From: Spirochaetota bacterium
GTDB taxonomy: Bacteria; Spirochaetota; B62-G9
Direction: 5' to 3'
Length of the DNA stretch: 7,896 nucleotides
Assembly: GCA_026990615.1 (NCBI GenBank)
Contig: JALXDB010000097.1
Span: 1-7,896, forward strand
The position numbers and the translations under genes were made by a program. Within the stretch, counting starts at the first letter, position 1, and the number at the start of each line of letters is the position of its first letter. A model generated the notes under the pieces. It had not been told where the DNA came from and did no database searches. It was given only the letters and a program-made list of their open reading frames with translations. This document shows, piece after piece, positions 1-7,183 of the stretch.

Positions 1-1631
1 AAATCGGGAAGGTGTATAAAAATCCGAAAGATGTAATACCCCTCATAGACCAGGACTATCTTGTACAGGAGTACACAACCAATTCGGGGGAAAGAATACT
101 CTATTTTGCAGTACCGATAAAAATGTCAAATATATACATCGGAAAGGTGTACATGAGTGTCCCAAAATCCAACATGATAGCCCTCATAAATAGCAGCCCA
201 AATAGGAACAAAATCCTTATATACATGGTGCTATTCTGGGTTATCGGGATAATAGGAATAAGCTTTATCGGAAACATGTTCATAACCCCAATAAAGAAGA
301 TAACGGAGGAACTGTACAGGGTAAGTAAAGAAGGTATAGTCGGGGGTTTTCATTTTACTGGCTACGGTGAGTTTGCCGAGATATCAACAGCTTTCAACAA
401 AATGATGAGAGCGCTTAAAGAATCGGAGGTTAAGCTAACCGATCAGGCCAGGCTGAAGAGAGAAATGCAGCTCGCCCAGAATATTCAGCAAACCCTTTTA
501 CCGAGAGAAATCCCAAAAACCGAAGGATTTGATATAGCCGCAAGGTATCAGGCTGCCATGGAAGTTGGGGGCGATTATTTTGATTTTTTCTATGTAGATG
601 AAAACTCAATTGGCATTGCTGTTGGAGATGTTTCAGGAAAAGGAATTGGCGGAGCCTTCGTTATGAGTATTGTAAGAACAGCCCTCCGGTTAGAGGCAAG
701 AAGCAAGAAAAATGCCGCAGAGGTATTATCAAGACTGAACGAGACACTGGACGGGGAATTTAAAAAAGGCATGTATATAACGCTTTTCTATGTAATACTT
801 GACTCGAAGAAAAGGATAATAAATTACGCAAGTGCAGGTCATAACCCTATGATACTCTACAGAGCAGAAACGGATAGAATATACAGATTAAATCCCAAGG
901 GATTCCCAATAGGACTAAATCTTGGAGACCAGAGATTTTTTCAAAAAAATATAACAAATGAAAGGATCGCTCTTGATAAAGGGGATATTCTCCTTATATA
1001 CACGGACGGCATAACAGAGGCTATGAATCCTGAAAGAGAGGAATTTGGTGAGTTAAGACTGCTGAATGCGATAAAAAAATACAAAGACCTTGATGCCGAG
1101 AGCTTCTCCGATGCACTTATGGACGAGATTAAGAAATTTACGAGAAAGGCACCTCAATCCGACGACATAACATTTATCGTTATAAAAGAAAAGGAGAGGT
1201 ACAGTGAACTTGAATATCATAAGAGAAGGGAACTCTTCGACCTAATAGAAAATAAGAAATATCCGGTTAAAGAGGCATGCAGACTTATCGGCATTTCTCC
1301 AAGCACATACTACAAACTAAAGAGGTTAAAAGAGTCTGGAAAAGAAGCGGGAATGATTCCCAGAGACCAGAGTAGAAAAATAGAATTCCTGGACTTTGAG
1401 ATAAGCCAGAAGATACTTAATATTGTGAGAGAAAATCCCGAGGCCACCGCTAAAAAGATTACAGAACTTCTTTCATTGGAAGAATATGGGGGTATAAAAT
1501 TAGACAGCAGGCTGGTATTCAGAGAACTTAAAAGGTTAAAGCTCTCTACAAAGGAAAAAAGGATTGCCTATGCAAAAAGGATAAAATCCAATAAAAACTC
1601 CTCTCATTCACCTTTACAGCCAAAGAGTTGA
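1..1631 (+). CDS. Sensor serine phosphatase (RsbU/SpoIIE type) with HAMP and C-terminal helix-turn-helix region; 5' partial
   Basis: The frame is open to the window edge, so the N-terminus is missing; the GTG at 12 is unlikely to be the real start because it falls inside what looks like the end of an extracytoplasmic sensor domain. Residues are counted from that GTG. Residues 1-65 are that sensor remnant, 68-91 a transmembrane helix, and 92-142 a HAMP domain (conserved Pro93 and a GEFAEI..AFNKMM segment). A helical linker (143-165) leads to a PP2C-like phosphatase with metal-binding motifs GGDYFD (186-191), GDVSGKG (205-211), SAGHNP (274-279), TDGITEA (331-337) and DDIT (384-387), all intact. 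Such enzymes dephosphorylate anti-sigma-antagonist proteins, which releases sigma factors. The last 140 residues are unusual: a helix-turn-helix around 417-438 (PVKEACRLIGISPSTYYKLK), a basic linker, then a second helical unit (464-520) like the bipartite DNA-binding region of IS-type transposases. No anti-sigma kinase or antagonist gene is visible. The phosphatase call is firm; DNA binding is inferred. Confidence 0.9.
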   Translation, partial: IGKVYKNPKDVIPLIDQDYLVQEYTTNSGERILYFAVPIKMSNIYIGKVYMSVPKSNMIALINSSPNRNKILIYMVLFWVIGIIGISFIGNMFITPIKKITEELYRVSKEGIVGGFHFTGYGEFAEISTAFNKMMRALKESEVKLTDQARLKREMQLAQNIQQTLLPREIPKTEGFDIAARYQAAMEVGGDYFDFFYVDENSIGIAVGDVSGKGIGGAFVMSIVRTALRLEARSKKNAAEVLSRLNETLDGEFKKGMYITLFYVILDSKKRIINYASAGHNPMILYRAETDRIYRLNPKGFPIGLNLGDQRFFQKNITNERIALDKGDILLIYTDGITEAMNPEREEFGELRLLNAIKKYKDLDAESFSDALMDEIKKFTRKAPQSDDITFIVIKEKERYSELEYHKRRELFDLIENKKYPVKEACRLIGISPSTYYKLKRLKESGKEAGMIPRDQSRKIEFLDFEISQKILNIVRENPEATAKKITELLSLEEYGGIKLDSRLVFRELKRLKLSTKEKRIAYAKRIKSNKNSSHSPLQPKS

Positions 1632-1696
1632 ACAGCAAAACAGTGCTTAAAGCCTGAATAAAACCCTTCCCTATCGACCGATTCTATTAAATAATA

Positions 1697-1792
1697 CTCA
1701 TTCAACGATTATCAAAATGCTTTTTAATTCTTTTCTAATGGACTAAAAAATCTAATTTTAATAAATTTAAGCACCAAATCGTTGAATGTGAG
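1697..1792. repeat. Perfect 12-base inverted repeat in the lysA leader
   Basis: CATTCAACGATT at 1699-1710 is the exact reverse complement of AATCGTTGAATG at 1777-1788, with a 66-base AT-rich spacer. The right arm ends three bases before the AGAGGA ribosome binding site (1791-1796) of lysA. A second pair, GTGCTTAAA (1643-1651) with TTTAAGCAC (1766-1774), crosses the first, so in RNA the two would form a pseudoknot or be mutually exclusive. A poor promoter candidate (TTATCA 1709-1714, TCTAAT 1734-1739, 19-base spacer) lies between the arms, so the pair could also be two operator half-sites in DNA. The 12-base match is seen directly; any regulatory role is inference. It does not resemble a lysine riboswitch, and there is no T-tract directly after it that would make it a terminator. 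Confidence 0.45.
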
Positions 1793-1803
1793 AGGACGGA
1801 AAA

Positions 1804-3048
1804 ATGGAGGTAAGAGATAACAGGATACATTTTGAAGGAATCTCTGCTGAATCACTATTAGAGAAATACGGCAGTCCACTCTACGTGTACGAGAGAAAAA
1901 CAATTGAAGAAAAGGCGGAAACTCTCTTAAACTCTATAGACTACGAACCAAAAGAACTTAAATACGCCTGCAAGGCAAACACAAATATAGAAATAATGAA
2001 GATAATAAGGGGAAAAGGCATAAAAATAGATGCTGTTTCACCCGGCGAAATATATGCAGCCCTGCTTGCAGGTTTCAAACCGGAAGACATTATGCTTTCC
2101 ATAAACAATCCATCCTGGGATGAAATAGAATATGCTGTAGAAAAAGGTGTACTTATAAACCTGGATTCCCTTTCAGCTTTAGAAAGATACGGCAAAAGCT
2201 ACAGTGGAACGAAACTGTGTGTTAGAATAAATCCAAACGTGGGTGCTGGACACCACAATCATGTAATCACGGGAGGTCCTGAAAGCAAGTTTGGAATTAG
2301 CTACAGAGATGTAACAGACATTATAGAGCTTGCTTCAAAGTACAACCTAAAAATTGTAGGTATTCATCAGCACATCGGCTCCGGTATTCTGAATCCCGAT
2401 ATTTTTATTAAGGCCATGAGGGTACTCCTTGACGTAGCTGTTAACTTTAAGAATCTGGAATTCATAGATTTTGGAGGGGGAATAGGCGTCCCATACAGGA
2501 AAGAGGAAAGCCCCATAGATATTCAGGTCCTTGGTAACCGTATAACTGCAGAGTTTGAAAGTTTCTGCAACAAATACGGCAGAGATTTGAAACTTGTTCT
2601 GGAACCGGGAAGATACTTTGTGGCTGAATCCGGCTTTCTGCTTGCAACGGTAACATCGGTAAAAAAAGGTGAAAAGCACGTATTTATAGGGACAGATACA
2701 GGTTTTAACCATCTCATAAGACCTGCAATGTACGGAAGCTACCATGAGATTTACAATGCATCAAACGTAAACGGTGAAAAAATTCCCCAGGTTATAGCCG
2801 GTAATATCTGTGAATCGGGAGATACATTTACAAGAGATGAAAATGGAATCGTTGACAGAGAGCTGCCGGCATTTAAAGAAGGGGACATCGTCTGTATTGC
2901 CAATGCAGGGGCGTATGGTTATTCCATGTCATCCTTCTACAACAGCAGACCGAGGCCTGCTGAGGTCTTAATAGAAAATGGAACTGCAAGACCGATTAGA
3001 AAACGCGATACTTTTGAAGACATATTTAAGAGCAATTTGGATCTGTAA
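1804..3048 (+). CDS. lysA: Diaminopimelate decarboxylase
   Basis: This PLP enzyme converts meso-diaminopimelate to L-lysine and CO2, the last step of lysine synthesis, in the cytoplasm. At 414 residues it has normal length. The fold-type III (alanine-racemase-like) barrel carries the PLP lysine in YACKANTN (Lys57), the HQHIGSG motif (188-194), the phosphate-binding glycine loop FGGGIGVPY (223-231), EPGRYF (267-272), the active-site CESGD (336-340) contributed to the partner subunit of the dimer, and the C-terminal segment NAGAYGYSMSSFYNSRPRP (367-385). The segments TGFNHLIRP and YHEIYNASN recall the Bacteroidetes/Chlorobi-like form of the enzyme; this is from memory. The ATG at 1804 is supported by AGAGGA seven bases upstream and by a typical N-terminus running into YGSPLYVYE. 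It lies 22 bases before ddl, so the two are probably one transcript. All key residues are present and no alternative family fits better. Confidence 0.96.
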   Translation: MEVRDNRIHFEGISAESLLEKYGSPLYVYERKTIEEKAETLLNSIDYEPKELKYACKANTNIEIMKIIRGKGIKIDAVSPGEIYAALLAGFKPEDIMLSINNPSWDEIEYAVEKGVLINLDSLSALERYGKSYSGTKLCVRINPNVGAGHHNHVITGGPESKFGISYRDVTDIIELASKYNLKIVGIHQHIGSGILNPDIFIKAMRVLLDVAVNFKNLEFIDFGGGIGVPYRKEESPIDIQVLGNRITAEFESFCNKYGRDLKLVLEPGRYFVAESGFLLATVTSVKKGEKHVFIGTDTGFNHLIRPAMYGSYHEIYNASNVNGEKIPQVIAGNICESGDTFTRDENGIVDRELPAFKEGDIVCIANAGAYGYSMSSFYNSRPRPAEVLIENGTARPIRKRDTFEDIFKSNLDL

Positions 3049-3070
3049 ACTTAAATCAAGTGAGAATATT

Positions 3071-4156
3071 ATGATTGTAGGGGTAATTTTTGGCGGTCGA
3101 TCGGCCGAACATGAGATTTCTATTCTATCTGCTAAAAATGTAGTTGAAGCCCTTGAAAAGGGTGGCTTTAATACGGCGCTGATAGGAATAGATAAGGACG
3201 GCAAATGGTATCATATTTTGAATCGAGATTTCCTGAAAGAAGTATCCGGTGTAGAAAATGCCGTTCTCCCCGCCGAGAAAGAGCAGATCATACCACTGGC
3301 ATATCCCGGCAGAGCGCAATTCCTTGATCCCGTAACTGGCAAACCTTTCGACAGGCTCGATGTACTTTTTCCAATCCTCCATGGTACTTTCGGGGAGGAT
3401 GGCACAATTCAGGGGCTTTTTAGTTTGATGGACGTGCCCTTTGTTGGCTCCTCTGTACTTGGTTCGGCTGTGGGTATGGATAAAGATGTAATGAAAAGGC
3501 TTTTAAGAGACGCAGGCATACCGGTTCCAAACTTCCTGGTTTTCAGGGAGAACGAAAAGGATAAAATAAGGTACAGGGCAATATCAAGATATCTTGGAGA
3601 TAATCTATTTGTAAAACCTGCAAATCTGGGGTCATCCGTGGGAATCACAAAGGCCTCGGATGAAGAATCATTTTATGAAGCCGCTGCCTCCGCCTTTGAC
3701 TACGATACAAAAATAATAGTTGAAGAGGCAATTGAGGGAAGAGAAATTGAATGTTCTGTCCTCGGTAACGATGAACCGGTAGCATCGCTACCCGGTGAGG
3801 TAATACCAAAATACGACTTTTACTCCTACGAGGCCAAATATATCGACGAAAATGGAGCGGAGCTTGTAATTCCCGCAGAACTGAACGAGGATGAAATAAA
3901 ACTAATACAGAAAACATCTGTAAAGGCATTTAAGAGTCTCTGCCTCGAAGGTTTGGCAAGAGTTGATGGATTTTTAACAAAGAATGGTGAGTTCCTTGTA
4001 AATGAGGTAAACACGATCCCCGGATTTACAATGATATCGATGTACCCGAAACTCTGGGATGCTTCAGGCATTCCCCAACATGAGCTTGTAAAGAAGCTAA
4101 TAGAATTAGCCGTAGAGTCTTTTGAAAAGAAAAAATCCCTTAAAAGATCTATATGA
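3071..4156 (+). CDS. ddl: D-alanine--D-alanine ligase
   Basis: This ATP-grasp enzyme joins two D-alanines to make the terminal dipeptide of the peptidoglycan precursor, in the cytoplasm. It has 361 residues, the usual length. Visible motifs are FGGRSAEHEIS (7-17), where Glu13 helps bind the first D-Ala, HGTFGEDGTIQG (104-115), GSAVGMDK (131-138), the ATP-binding stretch VKPANLGSSVGI (181-192), the EEAIEGREIECSVLG region (218-232) and the metal/product-binding EVNTIPGFT (312-320). The omega loop FYSYEAKY (250-257) has Tyr at the specificity position, as in ordinary Ddl, rather than the His-containing loop of VanA-type D-Ala-D-Lac ligases, so an intrinsic vancomycin-resistance ligase is unlikely. 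The frame stays open back into lysA, but the ATG at 3071 matches the family N-terminus (MxVxVxFGG) and avoids a 71-base overlap. Its ribosome binding site (AAGTGAG) is weak, so translation may depend on the upstream lysA. Confidence 0.96.
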   Translation: MIVGVIFGGRSAEHEISILSAKNVVEALEKGGFNTALIGIDKDGKWYHILNRDFLKEVSGVENAVLPAEKEQIIPLAYPGRAQFLDPVTGKPFDRLDVLFPILHGTFGEDGTIQGLFSLMDVPFVGSSVLGSAVGMDKDVMKRLLRDAGIPVPNFLVFRENEKDKIRYRAISRYLGDNLFVKPANLGSSVGITKASDEESFYEAAASAFDYDTKIIVEEAIEGREIECSVLGNDEPVASLPGEVIPKYDFYSYEAKYIDENGAELVIPAELNEDEIKLIQKTSVKAFKSLCLEGLARVDGFLTKNGEFLVNEVNTIPGFTMISMYPKLWDASGIPQHELVKKLIELAVESFEKKKSLKRSI

Positions 4157-4220
4157 GTTTTACCCGTATTAATTTGGCTTTTTAAAAGAACAGATCAGCT
4201 ATCTGATGTGCAAAAACCAA

Positions 4221-4245
4221 TAAATATCTGACAATATTTAAGGAG
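4221..4245 (+). promoter_or_regulatory. Strong ribosome binding site of cobT with an abutting 7-base dyad
   Basis: TAAGGAG (4239-4245) lies seven bases before the cobT ATG and is the best Shine-Dalgarno in the B12 cluster. Overlapping it by two bases is a perfect dyad, TAAATAT (4221-4227) / ATATTTA (4234-4240), around a CTGACA loop. The dyad is all AT, so as an RNA hairpin it would be weak; as DNA it could be an operator. The rest of the 96-base gap (4157-4252) holds no clear promoter, no rho-independent terminator and no B12-box cobalamin riboswitch, for which it is in any case too short. Confidence 0.4.
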
Positions 4246-4252
4246 ATGAAGA

Positions 4253-5299
4253 ATGAAAGAATTGAACAAATACCTTAAAGAGATAAAGCCTGTTGATAAA
4301 AATGTAGCTCAAGAGGTCCAGAAAAGGCTTGATAATCAAACCAAACCTCTTGGGAGCCTCGGGAGGCTTGAAGAACTTACAAGAATAATGGCCATGGTAC
4401 AGGGCACTCCAGAGCCCGCATACGAGAAAAAGGTAATATTTACCCTTGCAGGGGATCATGGCGTTGTTGAGGAAGGAGTCTCAGCTTACCCCCAGTCGGT
4501 AACTGCACAGATGGTTCTCAACTTTGTCAATGGCGGAGCGGCTGTGAATGTTTTGGCCAGACATGCCGGTGCAGATGTTGTTGTGGTAGATATGGGGGTA
4601 GCCGAGGATATACCCGGAAAGGGTTTTATAAATCGCAAAATAGATTATGGAACCAAAAACTTTACAAAAGGGCCTGCGATGACACGGGAACAGGCTGAAA
4701 AGGCAATTTGCACAGGAATTGAACTCGCCCTCGATCATGACTTTGATATACTTGCCACAGGTGACATGGGAATAGGAAACACCACACCATCTTCTGCAAT
4801 AGCAGCTCTTGTAACAGGCCTTGAGGTTGAACAGATAACCGGAAGAGGAACGGGCATCGATGACGAAGGATTAAAAAAGAAAATAGCCGCCATTAAAAGA
4901 GGGATAGAGGTTAATAAGCCCGATCCGAAAGATGCAATAGACATCCTGTACAAAGTAGGTGGATATGAGATCGGAGGTATCGCTGGACTCATTATAGGTT
5001 CAGCAATAAAAAGAAAACTTGCTGTTGTTGACGGTTTTATTTCAACAGCGGGGGCGATCATAGCTTCGCTTCTGCATCCGGAAATAAAGGATTATTATGT
5101 TCTCTCTCACCTATCAGCTGAAAATGGTCATGATAAAATATCTGAATACCTTGGCAAAAAGCCTATTTTAGATCTAAATCTAAGGCTTGGAGAAGGAACC
5201 GGTGCTGCTCTTGCCATGGAAATAATCGATGCCGCAATGCACCTTTATTACGAGATGGCGACCTTTGACCAGGCAGGAGTTGACAAGAAAATAGAATGA
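4253..5299 (+). CDS. cobT: Nicotinate-nucleotide--dimethylbenzimidazole phosphoribosyltransferase
   Basis: CobT transfers the ribose phosphate of nicotinate mononucleotide to the lower-ligand base (5,6-dimethylbenzimidazole or another benzimidazole), giving the alpha-riboside phosphate used by CobS. At 348 residues it has normal length. Motifs in order: KPLGSLGRLEEL (31-42), GDHGVVEEGVSAYP with QSVTAQMV (67-88), GGAAVNVLAR (94-103), the glycine-rich GDMGIGNTTPSSAI (170-183), GRGTGIDD (197-204), VVDGFISTAGA (258-268), LSAENGHD (287-294) and RLGEGTGA (311-318), where Glu314 matches the catalytic glutamate (Glu317 of the Salmonella enzyme). The start is set by TAAGGAG seven bases upstream. Its stop overlaps the cobS start as ATGA, which implies translational coupling. 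No genes for making the lower ligand (bluB or bza) are in the window, so which base is used cannot be told. Confidence 0.97.
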   Translation: MKELNKYLKEIKPVDKNVAQEVQKRLDNQTKPLGSLGRLEELTRIMAMVQGTPEPAYEKKVIFTLAGDHGVVEEGVSAYPQSVTAQMVLNFVNGGAAVNVLARHAGADVVVVDMGVAEDIPGKGFINRKIDYGTKNFTKGPAMTREQAEKAICTGIELALDHDFDILATGDMGIGNTTPSSAIAALVTGLEVEQITGRGTGIDDEGLKKKIAAIKRGIEVNKPDPKDAIDILYKVGGYEIGGIAGLIIGSAIKRKLAVVDGFISTAGAIIASLLHPEIKDYYVLSHLSAENGHDKISEYLGKKPILDLNLRLGEGTGAALAMEIIDAAMHLYYEMATFDQAGVDKKIE

Positions 5300-6042
5300 A
5301 AAAGGCCATAAGACAGCTCATATTTGCCCTTACCTTTTTAACAATTATCCCGGGCCCTAAAAATATCAAAATTGCCCCCGAAGATACGGGAAAATCCACA
5401 TCATTTTATCCCCTTGTAGGGGCTCTGCTGGGATACATGACATTTCTTATATCAAAAATTCCAAGTTTATCTGAGCTTACCCTGGCAGTATTCATTACAG
5501 TATTTCTTATTCTGATTACAAGAGGGCTTCATGCCGACGGATTAATCGATACCTTCGATGGTTTTCTATCGGGCAGAAAAAACAGAGAAGAAATAATCAA
5601 GATAATGAGAGAATCAAACATAGGAGCCCTCGGCTTTATAGCAGCTTTTTCGGTTTACCTTGTAAAAACCGCATTAATATACGAACTTCTTACCAGAAAT
5701 ATTACACATTTTCTTATATACCTTCCGATACTGAGCCGGAGCGGGGTCGCTTTTGCAGGTTACATCTTCAGTTACCCGGAAGGGCAAAAGGGCCTTGGCA
5801 GCAGTTTTGTTGAATCAATAGGCATAACCCAGGTTGTTTCATCTCTTTTAATCTCTGGCATACTTGTATTCAACAGGGCCAAACCATTTACCCTTGTTCT
5901 AATCCCGGCAGTTCTTTTTTTCTGGTTAATATGGGGATGGGTATCTTCGAAAAAGATAGGCGGGATTACGGGAGATACAATAGGGGCTGGCATCGAACTT
6001 TCAGAGTTGTTCTCTTCTATCGCTATACTGGTGTTATACTAG
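5296..6042 (+). CDS. cobS: Adenosylcobinamide-GDP ribazoletransferase (cobalamin synthase)
   Basis: This integral membrane enzyme condenses adenosylcobinamide-GDP with alpha-ribazole or its phosphate, completing the nucleotide loop of cobalamin. The 248 residues match the family. It opens with the typical FALTFLTIIPGP (10-21) and FYPLVGALLG (37-46), followed by the acidic signature HADGLIDTFDGF (79-90), with Asp81, Asp85 and Asp88 as probable metal ligands. The SGR..EEIIKIMRES..GALG segment (92-113), ILSRSG (145-150) and the C-terminal GGITGDTIGAGIELSE (222-237) follow. Hydrophobic stretches near 38-54, 63-77, 110-130, 136-157, 175-192 and 198-215 suggest six or so membrane helices. The start codon lies in an ATGA overlap with the cobT stop, so it is translated by reinitiation or coupling. 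The 58 bases after it, up to cbiB, hold no convincing terminator. Confidence 0.96.
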   Translation: MKKAIRQLIFALTFLTIIPGPKNIKIAPEDTGKSTSFYPLVGALLGYMTFLISKIPSLSELTLAVFITVFLILITRGLHADGLIDTFDGFLSGRKNREEIIKIMRESNIGALGFIAAFSVYLVKTALIYELLTRNITHFLIYLPILSRSGVAFAGYIFSYPEGQKGLGSSFVESIGITQVVSSLLISGILVFNRAKPFTLVLIPAVLFFWLIWGWVSSKKIGGITGDTIGAGIELSELFSSIAILVLY

Positions 6043-6100
6043 AATTATACAGGCTCTTAAGAATCACTTTTTCTAAAATTATTTTTCGAAGAGACAAAAA

Positions 6101-7057
6101 ATGGCGATAAACATCATCATTGGATTCTTTCTCGATAGAATATTCGGCGATCCTCAAACAAAATACCACCCTGTTGTAATCATAGGGAAACTAATAAAAG
6201 CCCTTGAGAAATTATTTTTCAGAGTAAAAAATAGATACCTCGGTGGAGTCTTAACAGCGTTATTTACACTTGCTGTCGTCATGCTTGTAATGATTTTCAT
6301 AAATCATCTTATGGGACTACTGACCCTCCCTGCCGGAATCAATCCTGTCTCAATAATCTTTATCTACTTTTTGTTCTGCAATAAAACCATGACGGATGAA
6401 GCAAAGGCCGTATTCAAATACCTGAAGAACGACGACATCGATGGAGCAAGAAGAGCTGTCAGCAGGATTGTTGGAAGGGATACAGAAAAGCTCGGGAAAA
6501 GGGAAATTATAAGGGCAACGGTTGAAACACTGGCCGAAAACATAGTGGACGGGTTCACATCTCCTTTCTTTTACCTCCTGCTGGGAGGTCTGCCTTTATC
6601 CTATCTATATAAAGCAGTAAACACCCTTGATTCTATGATAGGGTATAAGAATGAGAGATATATTCAATTCGGCAGGTTTTCCGCAAGACTTGACGATATA
6701 CTGAACTACATACCGGCAAGGATAAACATCCTATTCCTCTATATCTCCACCGGTTTTAATTCTTCAGTAATTAAGTATATTTTAAAATATGCGAATCTAC
6801 ATTCATCTCCAAACAGCGGCATATCAGAATCAGCTTTTTCGGCATACCTTGGAGTTGCCCTTGGCGGTCCATCCTATTACGGAGGGGTTTTGCATAATAG
6901 GGCATGGCTGGGTAAGAATAGGGTCGATGATGAGACACTCGAACGACCGGAACTAATAGTAAGGGCAATTGAACTGTACTGGAGGGTTATCTATTCTACT
7001 CTATTCTTTGGACTGATTGCCCTTTTTACCTTAAATCTACCATTATTATTCAAATAA
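6101..7057 (+). CDS. cbiB: Adenosylcobinamide-phosphate synthase (CbiB/CobD family)
   Basis: This membrane protein attaches the aminopropanol (or aminopropanol phosphate) arm to adenosylcobyric acid, giving adenosylcobinamide (phosphate). It is called cbiB in the anaerobic and cobD in the aerobic nomenclature. The 318 residues match the family. Motifs are LDRIFGDPQTKYHPV (11-25) next to IG.LI (28-32), the region AVSRIVGRDT (119-128), the core ETLAENIVDGFTSPFFY (142-158), YKAVNTLDSMIGYKNERY (170-187), FGRFSARLDDILNYIPAR (190-207) and SPNSGISESAFSAYLGVALGG (236-256). Hydrophobic helices lie near 50-68, 80-94, 155-170, 206-218 and 295-316. The ATG at 6101 fits the family N-terminus and has GAAGAG seven bases upstream. 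It is probably the last gene of a cobT-cobS-cbiB operon. The aminopropanol donor enzyme (L-threonine-phosphate decarboxylase) and the guanylyltransferase CobU are not in the window. Confidence 0.95.
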   Translation: MAINIIIGFFLDRIFGDPQTKYHPVVIIGKLIKALEKLFFRVKNRYLGGVLTALFTLAVVMLVMIFINHLMGLLTLPAGINPVSIIFIYFLFCNKTMTDEAKAVFKYLKNDDIDGARRAVSRIVGRDTEKLGKREIIRATVETLAENIVDGFTSPFFYLLLGGLPLSYLYKAVNTLDSMIGYKNERYIQFGRFSARLDDILNYIPARINILFLYISTGFNSSVIKYILKYANLHSSPNSGISESAFSAYLGVALGGPSYYGGVLHNRAWLGKNRVDDETLERPELIVRAIELYWRVIYSTLFFGLIALFTLNLPLLFK

Positions 7058-7084
7058 TTTTATTAATCGAGTTAATACAATTTT

Positions 7085-7114
7085 TTGAGTTCAAGCATGT
7101 AAATACAAAATAAT
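7085..7114 (+). promoter_or_regulatory. Possible sigma-70 promoter for the methyltransferase gene
   Basis: TTGAGT (7085-7090, 4 of 6 to TTGACA) and AATAAT (7109-7114, 5 of 6 to TATAAT) are separated by 18 bases. Its -10 overlaps the left arm of the terminator-like hairpin, so transcripts from it would begin within or after the hairpin and escape it. The region is very AT-rich and such matches arise easily by chance. TATAGA at 7145-7150 is an alternative -10 without a good -35. Confidence 0.25.
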
Positions 7115-7134
7115 TTACCTCTGGTTAATTTTTT
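7112..7134 (+). terminator. Weak rho-independent terminator after cbiB
   Basis: AATTTACC (7112-7119) pairs with GGTTAATT (7123-7130), with one T-T mismatch, around a three-base loop, and a run of six T begins within the right arm (7129-7134). The position, 55 bases after the cbiB stop and before a differently behaving gene, fits the end of the B12 operon. The stem is short and AT-rich, so termination may be partial. Confidence 0.4.
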
Positions 7135-7172
7135 AGTAAAATAGTATAGATATCTACCTTGCTTGGATTATT

Positions 7173-7178
7173 AGGAGG
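7173..7178 (+). promoter_or_regulatory. Perfect Shine-Dalgarno AGGAGG that decides the methyltransferase start
   Basis: This is the strongest ribosome binding site in the window. The next ATG in any frame lies more than 150 bases downstream. Five bases after it, in the frame of the methyltransferase, is ATT (7184-7186), the best available initiation codon. An in-frame TAG (7172-7174) overlaps the site, so the protein cannot start further upstream. Confidence 0.6.
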
Positions 7179-7183
7179 CGGTT

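Noticed and set aside
12..14. GTG as the true start of the phosphatase
   Set aside because: The frame is open to the window edge and the GTG would leave a sensor fragment without its first membrane helix; the gene most likely begins upstream of the window.
2347..2745. 132-codon open frame on the minus strand inside lysA
   Set aside because: It has Cys/Tyr-rich composition typical of an antisense shadow, no recognisable domain, and overlaps a fully conserved gene.
2978..3070. ddl starting at the ATG at 2978
   Set aside because: This adds 31 residues unlike any Ddl and overlaps lysA by 71 bases; the ATG at 3071 gives the standard Ddl N-terminus.
4191..4207. Small hairpins around ATCAGCTATCTGAT as a terminator after ddl
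   Set aside because: There are two alternative five-base stems and no T-tract; too weak to call.
4157..4252. Cobalamin riboswitch upstream of cobT
   Set aside because: The gap is only 96 bases and no B12-box-like sequence or multi-stem architecture is visible.
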